Of a stretch of DNA of 64,000 nt, positions 43,935 through 53,967 are shown piece after piece. This DNA comes from JAHEKD01 sp965215945 (GTDB taxonomy: Bacteria > Pseudomonadota > Gammaproteobacteria > Arenicellales > JAHEKD01): NCBI GenBank assembly GCA_965215945.1, contig CBDCFC010000046.1, forward strand, positions 62,001 through 126,000, in the 5' to 3' direction. Below the pieces are notes generated by a model that was not told where the DNA came from, did not search any database, and saw nothing but the letters and a program-made list of their open reading frames with translations. Made by a program: the position numbers and the translations under genes. Each line of letters begins with the position of its first letter. The stretch's first letter is position 1.

Positions 43935-44822
43935 TTGTCAAGTAATCTGCAGGGTGCTTTATGGATTGTAGCCTCATGTTTTGGTGCAACTGTCATGAGT
44001 CTGGGTCTCAAAGGTCTGGCCGGAGAAATTCACTCAACTCAAATAGTGGTGGTACGCTGCCTGGTTGGGCTTTTGTTGATATTTCCGCTCTTATACAAGG
44101 AAGGCTTTTGTAAACTTAAAAGCCCACAATTAAAATTGCATGTAATTCGTGGATTTTGTGCAGCAGTGGCTATAAATCTCGGTTTTTACAGTCTGACAAT
44201 ATTGCCTTTGGCGACTGCAACGGTACTTTTTTTTACAGCTCCGTTATTCGTCACCATTTTTGCGATTCCACTACTCAAAGAAAAAGTTGGCTGGCGGCGT
44301 TTATTAGCAACATTGGTCGGTTTCATAGGAACAATTATCGTTATCAACCCAGATCCGCAAGGCTTTGACAAACGATTACTAATTCCTGTGCTGAGTTCGG
44401 TGTTTTTCGCTGTTTCTTTAATCTTAAACAAACAGCTTTCTAAAACAGATTCACCAGCCGTGATGATGTTTTATATCTTTTTTATAGTCATTATTCTTAG
44501 CTTTCCACTGGCAATTTTTAACTGGACTTGGCCGACTGCAGGTCAATGGCAGATATTAATTTTTGTTGTAGCTTTATTTGCCACTTCGAGAACTTATTTT
44601 GATATTAAAGCGTATTCGGCGGGGGAAGCCAGTTTTGTTGCACCGTTCCAATACTTGCGAATATTATTTGTTGGTGTGGCAGGTTTTCTGGTGTTCTCAG
44701 AAGTACCGACGTTTAATGTATTGCTTGGTGCGCTAGTCATTATTTCCAGTACTTTATATATCGCTCAACGAGAATACCGTCTGAAACGCAAAGTCAGCAG
44801 GCAGGCCGAACCTTATGGGTAA
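43935..44822 (+). CDS. EamA/DMT-family transporter
   Basis: This 295-residue protein has ten predicted membrane helices in two EamA repeats. GFYSLTILPLATATVLFFTA in the first half and EASFVAPFQYLRILFVGVAG in the second are typical of drug/metabolite exporters. It starts at a TTG 16 bp after purL. Substrate unknown. It converges with pyrD, 13 bp away. Confidence 0.88.
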   Translation: MSSNLQGALWIVASCFGATVMSLGLKGLAGEIHSTQIVVVRCLVGLLLIFPLLYKEGFCKLKSPQLKLHVIRGFCAAVAINLGFYSLTILPLATATVLFFTAPLFVTIFAIPLLKEKVGWRRLLATLVGFIGTIIVINPDPQGFDKRLLIPVLSSVFFAVSLILNKQLSKTDSPAVMMFYIFFIVIILSFPLAIFNWTWPTAGQWQILIFVVALFATSRTYFDIKAYSAGEASFVAPFQYLRILFVGVAGFLVFSEVPTFNVLLGALVIISSTLYIAQREYRLKRKVSRQAEPYG

Positions 44823-44835
44823 GGAGTGTTTGTTT

Positions 44836-45867
44836 TTAAATATTTTGAGCTGGCCACCTTAATTCACGAATCAATTTTGGACCCCGATAAATTAAACCTG
44901 TATAGATTTGAACTAAACTTGCGCCCGCTTGAATTTTTTCTTCTGCATTTTTGACATTATTGATTCCCCCTACGCCAATAATCGGAATTTCACCTTGCAA
45001 AATATCTGCTAAAGAAAGAATAACCCTAGTCGAGGTTTGTCTGACTGGGGGGCCGCTCAGGCCCCCGGATTCTTTGGCCAGTGGATGGTTATCCAGCATA
45101 TCGCGTTGGATAGTTGTATTGGTAGCAATAATGCCGTCGATTTTATGCGCCAAGCATGATTTGGCGATATCGCGGATTTCTTTTGTGTCCAGATCAGGGG
45201 CAATTTTTATTACTAGTGGTGTGTATTTGCCATGTTGATCAGATAATCGGATTTGTTCTTGTTTAAGCATTGTCAGCAGTTGCTCGAAGTCATCACCACG
45301 TTGCAGTTCCCGAAGTTGCTTGGTGTTGGGGGATGAAAGATTGATCGTCAAGTAATCGGCTAGCATGTAGGTTCGCTGCATACCCGTGATGTAATCATCG
45401 GTTGCATTTTCTAATGGAGTGGCGGCGTTTTTACCCAGATTAATTCCAACGATAGAATCAGTTTGGTGTCTTATAAAATTCTTAACAAATTTGTCAAGAC
45501 CGATACTATTAAAACCCATACGATTGATGATGGCCTCATATTCCGGTAATCGAAATAATCTGGGTTTGTCTTTGCCTGGTTGCGGAAGTGGTGTGACTGT
45601 GCCGGTTTCGATAAACCCAAATCCCATTGCTGAAAATGCATTAATGCATTGTGCATGTTTGTCTAGACCTGCAGCTAGACCAATTCGATTGGGAAAATTC
45701 AAACCCATGACAGTTATCGGGTCTGAAATCAAACCATGCTGGCAAGATTTTTCAATCAGGTTGCATATTGTGCTGCTTCGACTGGCAATGCTTAATGTTT
45801 TTATTGCTAAATCATGGCTAAGTTCGGCATCAAGCTTGAACAGCAATGGACGCAACTTTTCGTACAT
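44836..45867 (-). CDS. pyrD: Dihydroorotate dehydrogenase (quinone)
   Basis: This 343-residue class 2 membrane-associated enzyme oxidises dihydroorotate with ubiquinone in pyrimidine synthesis. It shows an N-terminal amphipathic quinone-tunnel region (MYEKLRPLLFKLDAELSHD), NRIGLAAGLDKHAQ, GINLGKNAATPLENATDDY, and the catalytic serine in LTINLSSPNTKQLR. ATG 45867 shares its A with the upstream stop (TGATG), which supports this start over the ATG eleven codons upstream. Confidence 0.95.
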   Translation of the reverse strand: MYEKLRPLLFKLDAELSHDLAIKTLSIASRSSTICNLIEKSCQHGLISDPITVMGLNFPNRIGLAAGLDKHAQCINAFSAMGFGFIETGTVTPLPQPGKDKPRLFRLPEYEAIINRMGFNSIGLDKFVKNFIRHQTDSIVGINLGKNAATPLENATDDYITGMQRTYMLADYLTINLSSPNTKQLRELQRGDDFEQLLTMLKQEQIRLSDQHGKYTPLVIKIAPDLDTKEIRDIAKSCLAHKIDGIIATNTTIQRDMLDNHPLAKESGGLSGPPVRQTSTRVILSLADILQGEIPIIGVGGINNVKNAEEKIQAGASLVQIYTGLIYRGPKLIRELRWPAQNI

Positions 45868-46595
45868 CAAAACGTCTTTCCAGGCTTTAAAGTGCGCCAC
45901 TGGCCTAATGGTAAATTTCCCAATTTAACCTTGCCAATACGTACTCTCTGTAACTTTAGAATCTGCAGATCGACCAATTCACACATACGTCGGATTTGCC
46001 GTTTGCGGCCTTCTGTCAAAATAAATTTTAATTGATCTAAGTTTAAACGGGTGACTTTGGCCGGTTTTAGCTTTTTCCCATCCAATGAAAGGCCGTGACA
46101 AAGTAAATTTAACTTGGCTTTGTCACAATCACCTTTGAATCGCACCAGATATTCCTTTTCGATATCCGAGTCAGGTTTGATCAGTTTGCGCGCAACACGG
46201 CCGTCCTGAGTAAGTACCAGCAATCCTTCAGAGTCGATATCCAATCGCCCGGCTGGTGCCAGTGCTTCAAGATTTGAGTTTGCAAAAAAAAGCTTTGGTG
46301 GTTTATGGATACAATTTTTCGCTGTGATTAATGATACGGCTGGTTTATAACCTTTTTCAGGAATGCCTGAAACATAGCCCACTGGTTTGTTTAGTATTAC
46401 CGTTAACTTTTCTTGCTGAGTTTTTCTGGCCTGATCTAGTAATGAAACATGCTGATTTTCATTAACCTTAGTACCGAGCTGATTAATTATTTTTCCATCC
46501 ACTTTGACCCAGCCCTGGCTGATATAAAAATCAGCCTCACGTCGGGAGCACAGTCCCTTTTGAGCCATCAGTTTAGAGAGTCTTAGCTCAGGCAT
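45867..46595 (-). CDS. rRNA pseudouridine synthase, RsuA/RluF family
   Basis: This protein of about 242 residues has an N-terminal S4 RNA-binding domain (RLSKLMAQKGLCSRREAD) and a pseudouridine synthase domain with catalytic aspartate in PAGRLDIDSEGLLVLTQDG and the closing TEGRKRQIRRMCELV block. It isomerises a uridine in ribosomal RNA. The sequence is nearest to the RluF/RluE/RsuA group, but the target base cannot be assigned. ATG 46595 places the S4 domain at the N terminus. Its stop overlaps pyrD. Confidence 0.9.
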   Translation of the reverse strand: MPELRLSKLMAQKGLCSRREADFYISQGWVKVDGKIINQLGTKVNENQHVSLLDQARKTQQEKLTVILNKPVGYVSGIPEKGYKPAVSLITAKNCIHKPPKLFFANSNLEALAPAGRLDIDSEGLLVLTQDGRVARKLIKPDSDIEKEYLVRFKGDCDKAKLNLLCHGLSLDGKKLKPAKVTRLNLDQLKFILTEGRKRQIRRMCELVDLQILKLQRVRIGKVKLGNLPLGQWRTLKPGKTF

Positions 46596-46615
46596 AAAAA
46601 TTAAACAGTACTTGT

Positions 46616-46644
46616 CCAGGATACCGGATCGATGTCCGGCACAT
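46616..46644. repeat. Dispersed palindrome, CCGG type (diverged)
   Basis: CCAGGATACCGG followed by GTCCGGCACATG is a diverged member of the palindrome family found at 9925 and 63112. It lies just upstream of the pseudouridine synthase gene. Confidence 0.5.
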
Positions 46645-46679
46645 GCTTGTTCTGGGATCACCTAATAATCGCGATATGT

Positions 46680-46707
46680 TAAAAAGATCCCGCAACGAGT
46701 GCGGGAT
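46680..46707 (-). terminator. Rho-independent terminator of purB
   Basis: On the complement strand the stem ATCCCGCA/TGCGGGAT with a five-base loop is followed by CTTTTTAAC. It lies 32 bp after the purB stop, a textbook intrinsic terminator separating purB from the downstream pseudouridine synthase gene. Confidence 0.85.
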
Positions 46708-46738
46708 ACAAGAAATAATTTCATCTATGTCGTATAGT

Positions 46739-48112
46739 TTAGTCACTTTTAGCTAGCTTTTCCGCCAGACCAATATAAGTAGATGGAGTCATGGATTTCA
46801 AGTTGGATTTTTCATCTTCAGGTAGTTCCAGTGAATCTATAAAATCGCTTAGTGTGGCTTGATTAATTTCAGCGTTACCACGTGTTAGTGCTTTGAGTTT
46901 TTCATAGGGTTCAGGGATGTTGTGTTTACGCATGACGGTTTGGATTGCCTCGGCCAACACTTCCCAACTTTGTTCTAAGTCAGCAGCAAGAGCATTCGGG
47001 TTTAACTCTAATTTATTCAGGCCTTTGTTGATTGATTCATAGGCCAGGAGACTGTAGCCGAATCCAACGCCCATATTCCTTAAAACCGTTGAATCGGTCA
47101 AATCACGCTGCCAACGGCTAATCGGTAATTTGCTGGCTAGGTGATGCAATATTGCATTTGCCAAACCAAGATTGCCTTCGGAATTTTCGAAATCGATTGG
47201 GTTGACTTTGTGCGGCATCGTAGAAGAGCCTACTTCACCCGCGATGACTTTTTGTTTGAAATAACCCAGTGAAATATAACCCCAGATATCACGATTCAAA
47301 TCAATCAACACGTTATTGAATCTTTCCAAGGCGTTGAATAACTCAGCAATGTAATCGTGCGGTTCGATTTGAGTAGTATGCGAGTTCCATTCAAGTCCAA
47401 GTGATTCCACAAACTGTCTAGAAAACTCAGGCCAGTTAACATCCGAATAGGCAGCCATATGCGCATTATAGTTGCCCACCGCGCCGTTTATTTTGCCCAG
47501 ACAAGTTACAGATTTAAATTGCTCTAATTGTCTATTCAACCGTTGATGGACATTACGTAACTCTTTTCCCATTGTGGTTGGTGAAGCGGTCTGACCGTGA
47601 GTGCGCGATAACATTGATTGATCGGCAAACTCATGGGCAAGATTGTCCAGTTTGCCGATGATTTGTTGCATGGCCGAAGTTAGAACCTGTCGGCCATTAT
47701 TTAACATTAATCCATGGGACAAGTTGTTGATGTCTTCAGAGGTGCAGGCAAAATGAATGAATTCACTGGCCTGATTTAGTTCTTTATTATCGGTGATTTT
47801 TTCTTTTAAATAATATTCTACGGCTTTGACATCATGGTTAGTTATCGATTCAGTCTGTTTGATTTTGTCAGCTTGATTTGTATCAAATTGGGCATGGATT
47901 TGATCGAGAAAATCAATTGTTTTTTGGCTAAATGGGGGTAACTGTTGAATATCCGCGTTTGCAGCCAGCGCTTTGAACCATTCGATTTCGACCAGCAAAC
48001 GATAGCGGATTAGTGCGTATTCGCTAAAGAAATCACCTAAAGTAGCTACCTTGGAGTGATAGCGGCCATCAAGTGGACAGATCGCAGTTAAACTGGATAA
48101 TCGGTTTGCCAT
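46739..48112 (-). CDS. purB: Adenylosuccinate lyase
   Basis: This 457-residue fumarase-superfamily lyase acts twice in purine synthesis, on SAICAR and adenylosuccinate. Signature GSSTMPHKVNPIDFENSEGN contains the catalytic-loop serine. SRTHGQTASPTTMGKE supplies the general-acid histidine. Length and the E. coli-like start LSSLTAICPLDGRYHSKV fit the long gammaproteobacterial form. A strong terminator follows. Confidence 0.96.
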   Translation of the reverse strand: MANRLSSLTAICPLDGRYHSKVATLGDFFSEYALIRYRLLVEIEWFKALAANADIQQLPPFSQKTIDFLDQIHAQFDTNQADKIKQTESITNHDVKAVEYYLKEKITDNKELNQASEFIHFACTSEDINNLSHGLMLNNGRQVLTSAMQQIIGKLDNLAHEFADQSMLSRTHGQTASPTTMGKELRNVHQRLNRQLEQFKSVTCLGKINGAVGNYNAHMAAYSDVNWPEFSRQFVESLGLEWNSHTTQIEPHDYIAELFNALERFNNVLIDLNRDIWGYISLGYFKQKVIAGEVGSSTMPHKVNPIDFENSEGNLGLANAILHHLASKLPISRWQRDLTDSTVLRNMGVGFGYSLLAYESINKGLNKLELNPNALAADLEQSWEVLAEAIQTVMRKHNIPEPYEKLKALTRGNAEINQATLSDFIDSLELPEDEKSNLKSMTPSTYIGLAEKLAKSD

Positions 48113-48181
48113 GGTATCTTTGCGTATTGTGACAAGCTAAAATTCGGATCGAATATTAACATAGTTATCACTCAAGCTTTA

Positions 48182-48874
48182 ATGTCTTCAGCCGCAACAA
48201 TTCAGTATTCCCGTTTGCATGAAAATGTTATTCAGTATTTTAGAACAGCAGGTGGAACCCGCCCTGATGTAATGCATGTAGTAGTGGATGGGGAAGACTA
48301 CGTGGCCAAGGATTACAATACGACCAGCGGCTGGTTTGGGACTTTCGCTGGATCGCTTTTGGTTAAGCGTGAGATTAAAGCGCTGAAAAAACTCGAGGGA
48401 ATAAAAGGTATCCCGGATTTATGCCTATGTGATAACAATAAAGTTCTGATTACATCTTATTGTCAGTCACAATCTGCTGCTAAGTTAGATCGGCCCTTGA
48501 ACTGGCTTAAGTTTGAGGATGAACTCAATACGCTAATCGGGAAAATGCATAAAGCCGGAGTGGCGCATTGCGATTTAAGAGGCCCGGGGAATATTCTTAT
48601 CGATGATAATGATCAACCTTATCTGGTGGACTACGTTGGTTGTATATTCAGGGCAGGACATTGGAACAAACCTTGGAATTATTTATTTGAGCAAGGCTGC
48701 AAGGCCGACTATTCGGCTGTGTTAAAACTCAAGCAAAAACTTGCACCAGAGCAACTCACAGTTAAAGAAACGGCGTTAGTTAACCAAGATTCTTCCAGGG
48801 GTTGGTTATTTCGTAAAACCAGCCGCGGTCTGCGTCGCTTTGCCCGTTGGATATTTGCGGCAGGGAAAAAATAG
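48182..48874 (+). CDS. Small RIO/Kdo-kinase-like protein
   Basis: This 230-residue protein kinase-fold protein has the catalytic loop VAHCDLRGPGNILID and metal-binding LVDYVGC in place of DFG, with a lysine-bearing VDGEDYVAKDYN N-terminal lobe. The size and degenerate glycine loop resemble WaaP/InaA or RIO-type lipopolysaccharide kinases. The C terminus is very basic (RGLRRFARWIFAAGKK), which suggests membrane association. The substrate is unknown. It is followed 7 bp later by fosA. Confidence 0.75.
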   Translation: MSSAATIQYSRLHENVIQYFRTAGGTRPDVMHVVVDGEDYVAKDYNTTSGWFGTFAGSLLVKREIKALKKLEGIKGIPDLCLCDNNKVLITSYCQSQSAAKLDRPLNWLKFEDELNTLIGKMHKAGVAHCDLRGPGNILIDDNDQPYLVDYVGCIFRAGHWNKPWNYLFEQGCKADYSAVLKLKQKLAPEQLTVKETALVNQDSSRGWLFRKTSRGLRRFARWIFAAGKK

Positions 48875-48881
48875 GTAACTC

Positions 48882-49283
48882 ATGCTGACCGACTTGAGTC
48901 ACATTACTATCGCGGTGGGCGATTTAGATGAATCTTTTGAATTCTATGTTTCGTTGTTGGGTTTCAAACCCCATGCTAAATGGAACAAGGGTGCTTACTT
49001 AACGCTAGGGCAGCTCTGGTTATGTTTGTCAGTTGATGATGTTAAACCATCACAAGATTATTCGCATATTGCATTTGAGATTTTGCAGGAAGATTTTTTG
49101 TCAGTTAAACAGAGGTTGATGGATTTTGGTGTTGTAGTTTGGAAGCAAAACAAAAGCGAAGGTGATTCGATTTATTTTCTTGATCCCGATGGTTATAAAC
49201 TGGAAATCCATGTCGGTAATCTGCAAACCAGACTGAACAAAATAAAACAAAAACCTTACGGCGGATTGAAATTATTTGATTAG
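48882..49283 (+). CDS. fosA: Fosfomycin-thiol transferase FosA
   Basis: This 133-residue VOC-fold metalloenzyme adds glutathione to fosfomycin. Manganese ligands His7 (LSHITIAV), His62 (DYSHIAFE) and Glu108 (YKLEIHVG) are present. Thr9 and the potassium-loop residues in NKSEGDSIYFLDPDG match FosA, shifted by two from the Pseudomonas numbering. The ending KPYGGLKLFD is also typical. It is chromosomal with no mobile element nearby, so it is probably intrinsic; resistance itself is not shown by sequence. Confidence 0.9.
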   Translation: MLTDLSHITIAVGDLDESFEFYVSLLGFKPHAKWNKGAYLTLGQLWLCLSVDDVKPSQDYSHIAFEILQEDFLSVKQRLMDFGVVVWKQNKSEGDSIYFLDPDGYKLEIHVGNLQTRLNKIKQKPYGGLKLFD

Positions 49284-49554
49284 TAAGGGAGATAAATATG
49301 GATAAGAATAAAAATATTGAAGCAAATCTCCATGGAAACAAGGCTTGGAATTGCCAATGAGTTATGTGCTTGTTCTTCAAAAAGACTTTGACTAACTAAA
49401 TTATTTACAATTAATTAGAATTAGATAATAAATCACTAAAATTACCTAAATTATTTATAAAATTTTCCTAATTAAAATTCGAGTTTGCGCTAAAGATAAA
49501 ACTCAATTCCTAGTTGGTTTTAGGTATTATTATTAGATAACCACACAGGAAAAT

Positions 49555-52500
49555 ATGTCTAAGCATCCGACAATCAATCTTGAGCAGAAATACACTCAGA
49601 AACAGGGTAGGATATTCCTCAATGGCACTCAGGGCTTTAGTCAGACTGCCGATGGTGCAAATCAGGCGAGACCGTGCTGCAGGTTTGAACACCGCTGGGT
49701 TCATTTCTGGCTATCGTGGTTCTCCGTTAGGAAACTATGATCTGCAGCTCATGTCTGCAAAAAAATACCTGGATGAATACGATATCGTATTTCAGCCTGG
49801 CGTTAACGAAGACTTAGCGGCTACAGCAGTTTGGGGTTCGCAACAATTGCATTTATCTCCGAGTGCAAAATACGATGGTGTAGTGGGTATCTGGTACGGC
49901 AAGGGCCCGGGCGTGGATCGATCCGGTGATGTATTAAAACATGCCAATGCCGCGGGTTCATCCAAACATGGCGGTGTGCTTTGTCTCGCAGGTGATGACC
50001 ACGGTGCTAAATCGTCGACTTTGCCACATCAGTCAGATCATGATTTCATGTCTGCGATCATTCCAATGTTGTATCCCTCCAGTATTCATGAGTTTGTAGA
50101 AATAGGATTATTAGGTATTGCCATGTCCCGCTATTCGGGTTGTTGGGTAGGCATGAAGGTGATTTCAGATACAGTTGAAACAACCGCTGCAGTCGATTTG
50201 GCTGGCGAAACACGTCAGTTTGTAATCCCCACCGATTTTGAGTTACCCGAGGATGGAGTGAATCTTCGTGCCCCGGATAATCGTTGGCTGCAAGATGAGC
50301 GGTTGCAAAATTACAAACCTTATGCCGCTTTAGCTTTTGCCAGAGCTAACAAAGTTGACGAGATCACTCTTGATTCCAATAATGCAAGACTAGGAATTGT
50401 CGCCTCCGGTAAAGCCTATGAGAATGTGCGTCAGGCATTACGAGAATTAGAAATTGATAAACAAATAGCTCAAGACCTTGGTATACGAGTCTATAAAGTA
50501 CGTATGCCCTGGCCCTTGGAACCGGAGGGTATTCGCCAGTTTTCACTGGGTTTGGAAGAAGTTTTAATCGTCGAAGAACGTCGCGAAATCATTGAAAATC
50601 AGATCAAACAGCAGTTGTTTAATTGGCGTGCCGATGTACGGCCGCGAATCATCGGCAAATTCGATCATCATGACCAGCATGTTTTGTCGCTTAATGAAGA
50701 GCTGACCGTAGGCACAGTTGCGCGGGCTATTGCAGATCGGCTACTTAATTTTAAAATGGATGCTTCGCTTAAAGAAAAAATTGAAGCTAAATTAAATTGG
50801 CTTGAAGATCGCAATGAGTTTACTAAAAAACATGTTCCACCGTTAGATCGCCTACCTTATTACTGTTCCGGTTGCCCGCATAATACTTCAACCAGAGTGC
50901 CGGATGGTAGTCGTGGCATGGCCGGCATCGGTTGCCATTTTATGGTCACCTGGATGGATAGAAATACTGAAACTTTTTCGCAAATGGGTGGTGAGGGGAT
51001 TAGTTGGACCGGAACGGCACCGTTCACAGATGAAAAGCATGTGTTTGTTAATCTTGGCGATGGTACATATTTTCATTCAGGTCATCTGGCGGTCAGGCAA
51101 GCTGTTTCTTCAGGAGTGAATGTCACCTATAAAATTCTCTATAACGATGCGGTTGCGATGACGGGTGGGCAGGCAGTCGACGGTGTGTTAACACCTGAGC
51201 AGGTGACACATCAACTGTATTATGAAGGGGTTAAGCCGATTTATTTGCTCAGCGAATCGCCAGAAAGTTACAAGCAAAGCGACCTGGCCGAAGGTGTGAT
51301 TGTTTTACATCGCGATCATATCGATCCGGTTATGGAGCAACTTAGAGAAACGCCAGGTTGTTCTGCCATTGTTTTTGTGCAGACCTGTGCGGCTGAAAAA
51401 CGCCGCAGGCGCAAACGTAAATTGCTTGAAGATCCACCTAAACGAATCATGATCAACCCGCTGGTTTGCGAAGGCTGTGGTGATTGTTCCGAGCAATCCA
51501 ATTGTGTTTCAATTGAGCCTTTGGAAACGGTGTTCGGCCGTAAGCGTCAAATTAATCAGTCCAGTTGTAATAAGGATTATTCTTGTGTTAAAGGTTTTTG
51601 CCCTTCGTTTCTAACGGTCAATGGTGGGCAGTTGCGCAGCAAAGCAAGTGGGTTTGTAGCTGATCTCGATGATATACCAGAACCAAAATCCAGTATCACA
51701 TTAGAGCATCCTTACAATATCGCTGTGACCGGAGTGGGTGGAACCGGTGTGCTTACAATTGGCGCATTGTTAGGTATGGCAGCGCACATAGAAGGCAAGG
51801 CCAGCATGATATTGGATATGTCCGGTCTGGCGCAAAAAGGCGGTTCGGTAATCAGTCATGTCCGAATCAGCTACCAGCCGGAAGAAATTACTTCTCCGCG
51901 AATTGTCAATGGGCGAGCCGATTTACTAATCGCTGCCGATAGTGTTGTGGCGTCTTCAAAAGACGGTATTTCACTATGTACACAGGATCATACGAAAGCT
52001 GTTGTGAATACGCATTTAACACCGGTTGCGGGTTTTATTACTAATCGTGATTTTGATTTCAAGCAAAAACTGGTGGAAGCGTCAATTAAAAAAAATGTTG
52101 TTGATGCTGGTGATTTTAAAAACTTCACCGATATTGCAGAAACAGCAATAGGTGATGCCATTGCAACCAATATTTTAATGTTGGGCTATGCGCTGCAAAA
52201 AGGTTATTTGCCCGTCTCACACCAATCAATTATCCAGGCAATTGAAATCAACGGTGTCGCGGTTGAATCGAATAAAAAATCATTTAACCTGGGCAGGAAA
52301 ATAGCAGACGATCCCAATGTAGTAAACCAATTACTTAAGTCCAAGCGAACGGAAAAACTTGTCGATGAAATGTCGCTGGAGGAGTTGATTGAACATCGAA
52401 GTCAATTCTTAATCGATTATCAAAATAGCCGTTTATCAAAAAAATATTTGCAACTTGTCGATGCGGTAAAACTTAAAGTAGAAAAAGATGGTTTGGATTC

Positions 52501-53035
52501 TGCACTTGTCCGGGCAGTTGCTGAAAATTATGCAAAGCTACTCGCCTATAAAGACGAATATGAAGTGGCGCGACTTTATACAAATGGTGATTTTGAAAAA
52601 CAGTTGCATGAACATTTTGAAGGAGATTTTGAAATTAAATTTAATCTGGCGCCGCCGATATTTCCGGGTAAGGAACCAAACGGCCGACCTAAAAAACGAG
52701 AGTTTAATTCGTGGATGTTGAAGTCATTTGGTTTGCTAGCCAAGCTAAAGGGATTGCGGGCAACACCGTTCGATATATTCGGTTATCACAAAGACCGAAA
52801 AGCTGAGAGACAACTCATCAAAGACTATGAGTTGTTAGTCAGTGATGTTCTGTCCAATTTAAATCAAACCAATCAAACTATAGCGGTAGATTTATTATCG
52901 GTTCCCAAAGACATTCGAGGGTTCGGTCCGGTTAAAGCCGAATCAATTGAAAAAGCCAGGCAATGCGAAAAACAACTGCGAGAAAAATTCAATTCTCCAC
53001 CTGCGCCAGTTCAGGATCAAGACATTGCAGCTTAG
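49555..53035 (+). CDS. Indolepyruvate ferredoxin oxidoreductase-like, N-terminal frameshift
   Basis: This giant 2-oxoacid:ferredoxin oxidoreductase of about 1159 residues has an N-terminal pyrimidine/core region (NTAGFISGYRGSPLGNYD), TPP domain (GIGCHFMVTWMDRNTE, VNLGDGTYFHSG), cysteine cluster (VCEGCGDCSEQSNC, CNKDYSCVKGFCP) and gamma domain (GVGGTGVLTIGALLGM). Such enzymes oxidatively decarboxylate aryl- or branched-chain 2-oxoacids to acyl-CoA. The natural start MSKHPTINLEQKYTQ at 49555 (after CACAGGAAAAT) is in a different frame from the body. An extra G in GGG at 49632-49634 explains this. Without correction the body opens at ATG 49580 or 49619. Confidence 0.85.
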
Positions 53036-53094
53036 TTTTTATTCAGTACACATTGTTGCATTGAAGACCATCACTAATGTATAACTCAAGCCCA

Positions 53095-53958
53095 TTATCC
53101 TTTGAATAGGTTTTCGGGTCGACCTTTGTAGCCGCTGTTTTCTATGACCAGGGTTTGGCCTGAGCGTTCATTAGTTGGACTGTCATCGCCAACTTTTCCA
53201 CCCACAGTGGTTACATAAATTAAATCTAATTCTGGGCCACCAAACATCACACTTGAAACTATTTGCCCAGGGATAGATATTTTAGTGTCGCCTTTCCCTT
53301 CCGGTGATAATCGCAGAATGCATTCATCTGTCCACTGTGCACTCCAGATATAACCTTGCTGGTCGACTGTAGCGCCATCAGGATTACAGTTTGTCATTAC
53401 GGAATTGCTATTTGTAATTCCTTTTTGTAAGTCATAATCAAACACTTCAATCTCACCATCATTTCTTCCGGTTAGATAAATTTTTTCTCCATCTGGACTA
53501 AAGCATGGGCCGTTAAAACAGGTAAATCCATCAAGTAGTTTAGTAACTTCAAGGTCAGCAGAAAGTCTATACATGGCACAATTTACCTCGCCGTGATGAT
53601 CGATATTCATGGCCCCGGCAATAAAGTTTCCGAATGGATCGACTTTGCCGTCATTAAATCGAATACCTGACTGGCCGGCTAGAGGTTCAACAATTAATTC
53701 GGTATTTCCTGAATCTGGGTCGAAGTGATAAAAACCTGTATCCATGGCAAGAATTAATCCAACCGACTCGCGAACAGCCAGGCTGCCCACAGTTTGACCT
53801 GGCAGCTTCCAGCTATGAGTTTGCCCGGTATGAAATTCATATTGGTAAAGTGCAGGTCCAAGACTGTCGACCCACCATAGCTGCTCTCTAGACCAATCCC
53901 AAAGCGGACCTTCACCCAAGTGGCACTTGTGATTGCTGATAGCTGAAATATTTATCAA
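53095..53958 (-). CDS. SMP-30/gluconolactonase family protein
   Basis: This 287-residue six-bladed beta-propeller lactonase has the metal site glutamate in CHLGEGPLWDW, GIRFNDGKVDPFGNFIAGAM, NPDGATVDQQGYIW and SVMFGGPELDLIYVTT. The group hydrolyses sugar or other lactones. The preferred lactone is unknown. It lies 9 bp downstream of the AhpD-like gene on the same strand. The 59-bp gap to the convergent oxidoreductase has no clear terminator. Confidence 0.88.
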   Translation of the reverse strand: MINISAISNHKCHLGEGPLWDWSREQLWWVDSLGPALYQYEFHTGQTHSWKLPGQTVGSLAVRESVGLILAMDTGFYHFDPDSGNTELIVEPLAGQSGIRFNDGKVDPFGNFIAGAMNIDHHGEVNCAMYRLSADLEVTKLLDGFTCFNGPCFSPDGEKIYLTGRNDGEIEVFDYDLQKGITNSNSVMTNCNPDGATVDQQGYIWSAQWTDECILRLSPEGKGDTKISIPGQIVSSVMFGGPELDLIYVTTVGGKVGDDSPTNERSGQTLVIENSGYKGRPENLFKG

Positions 53959-53967
53959 ATCGAGAAG

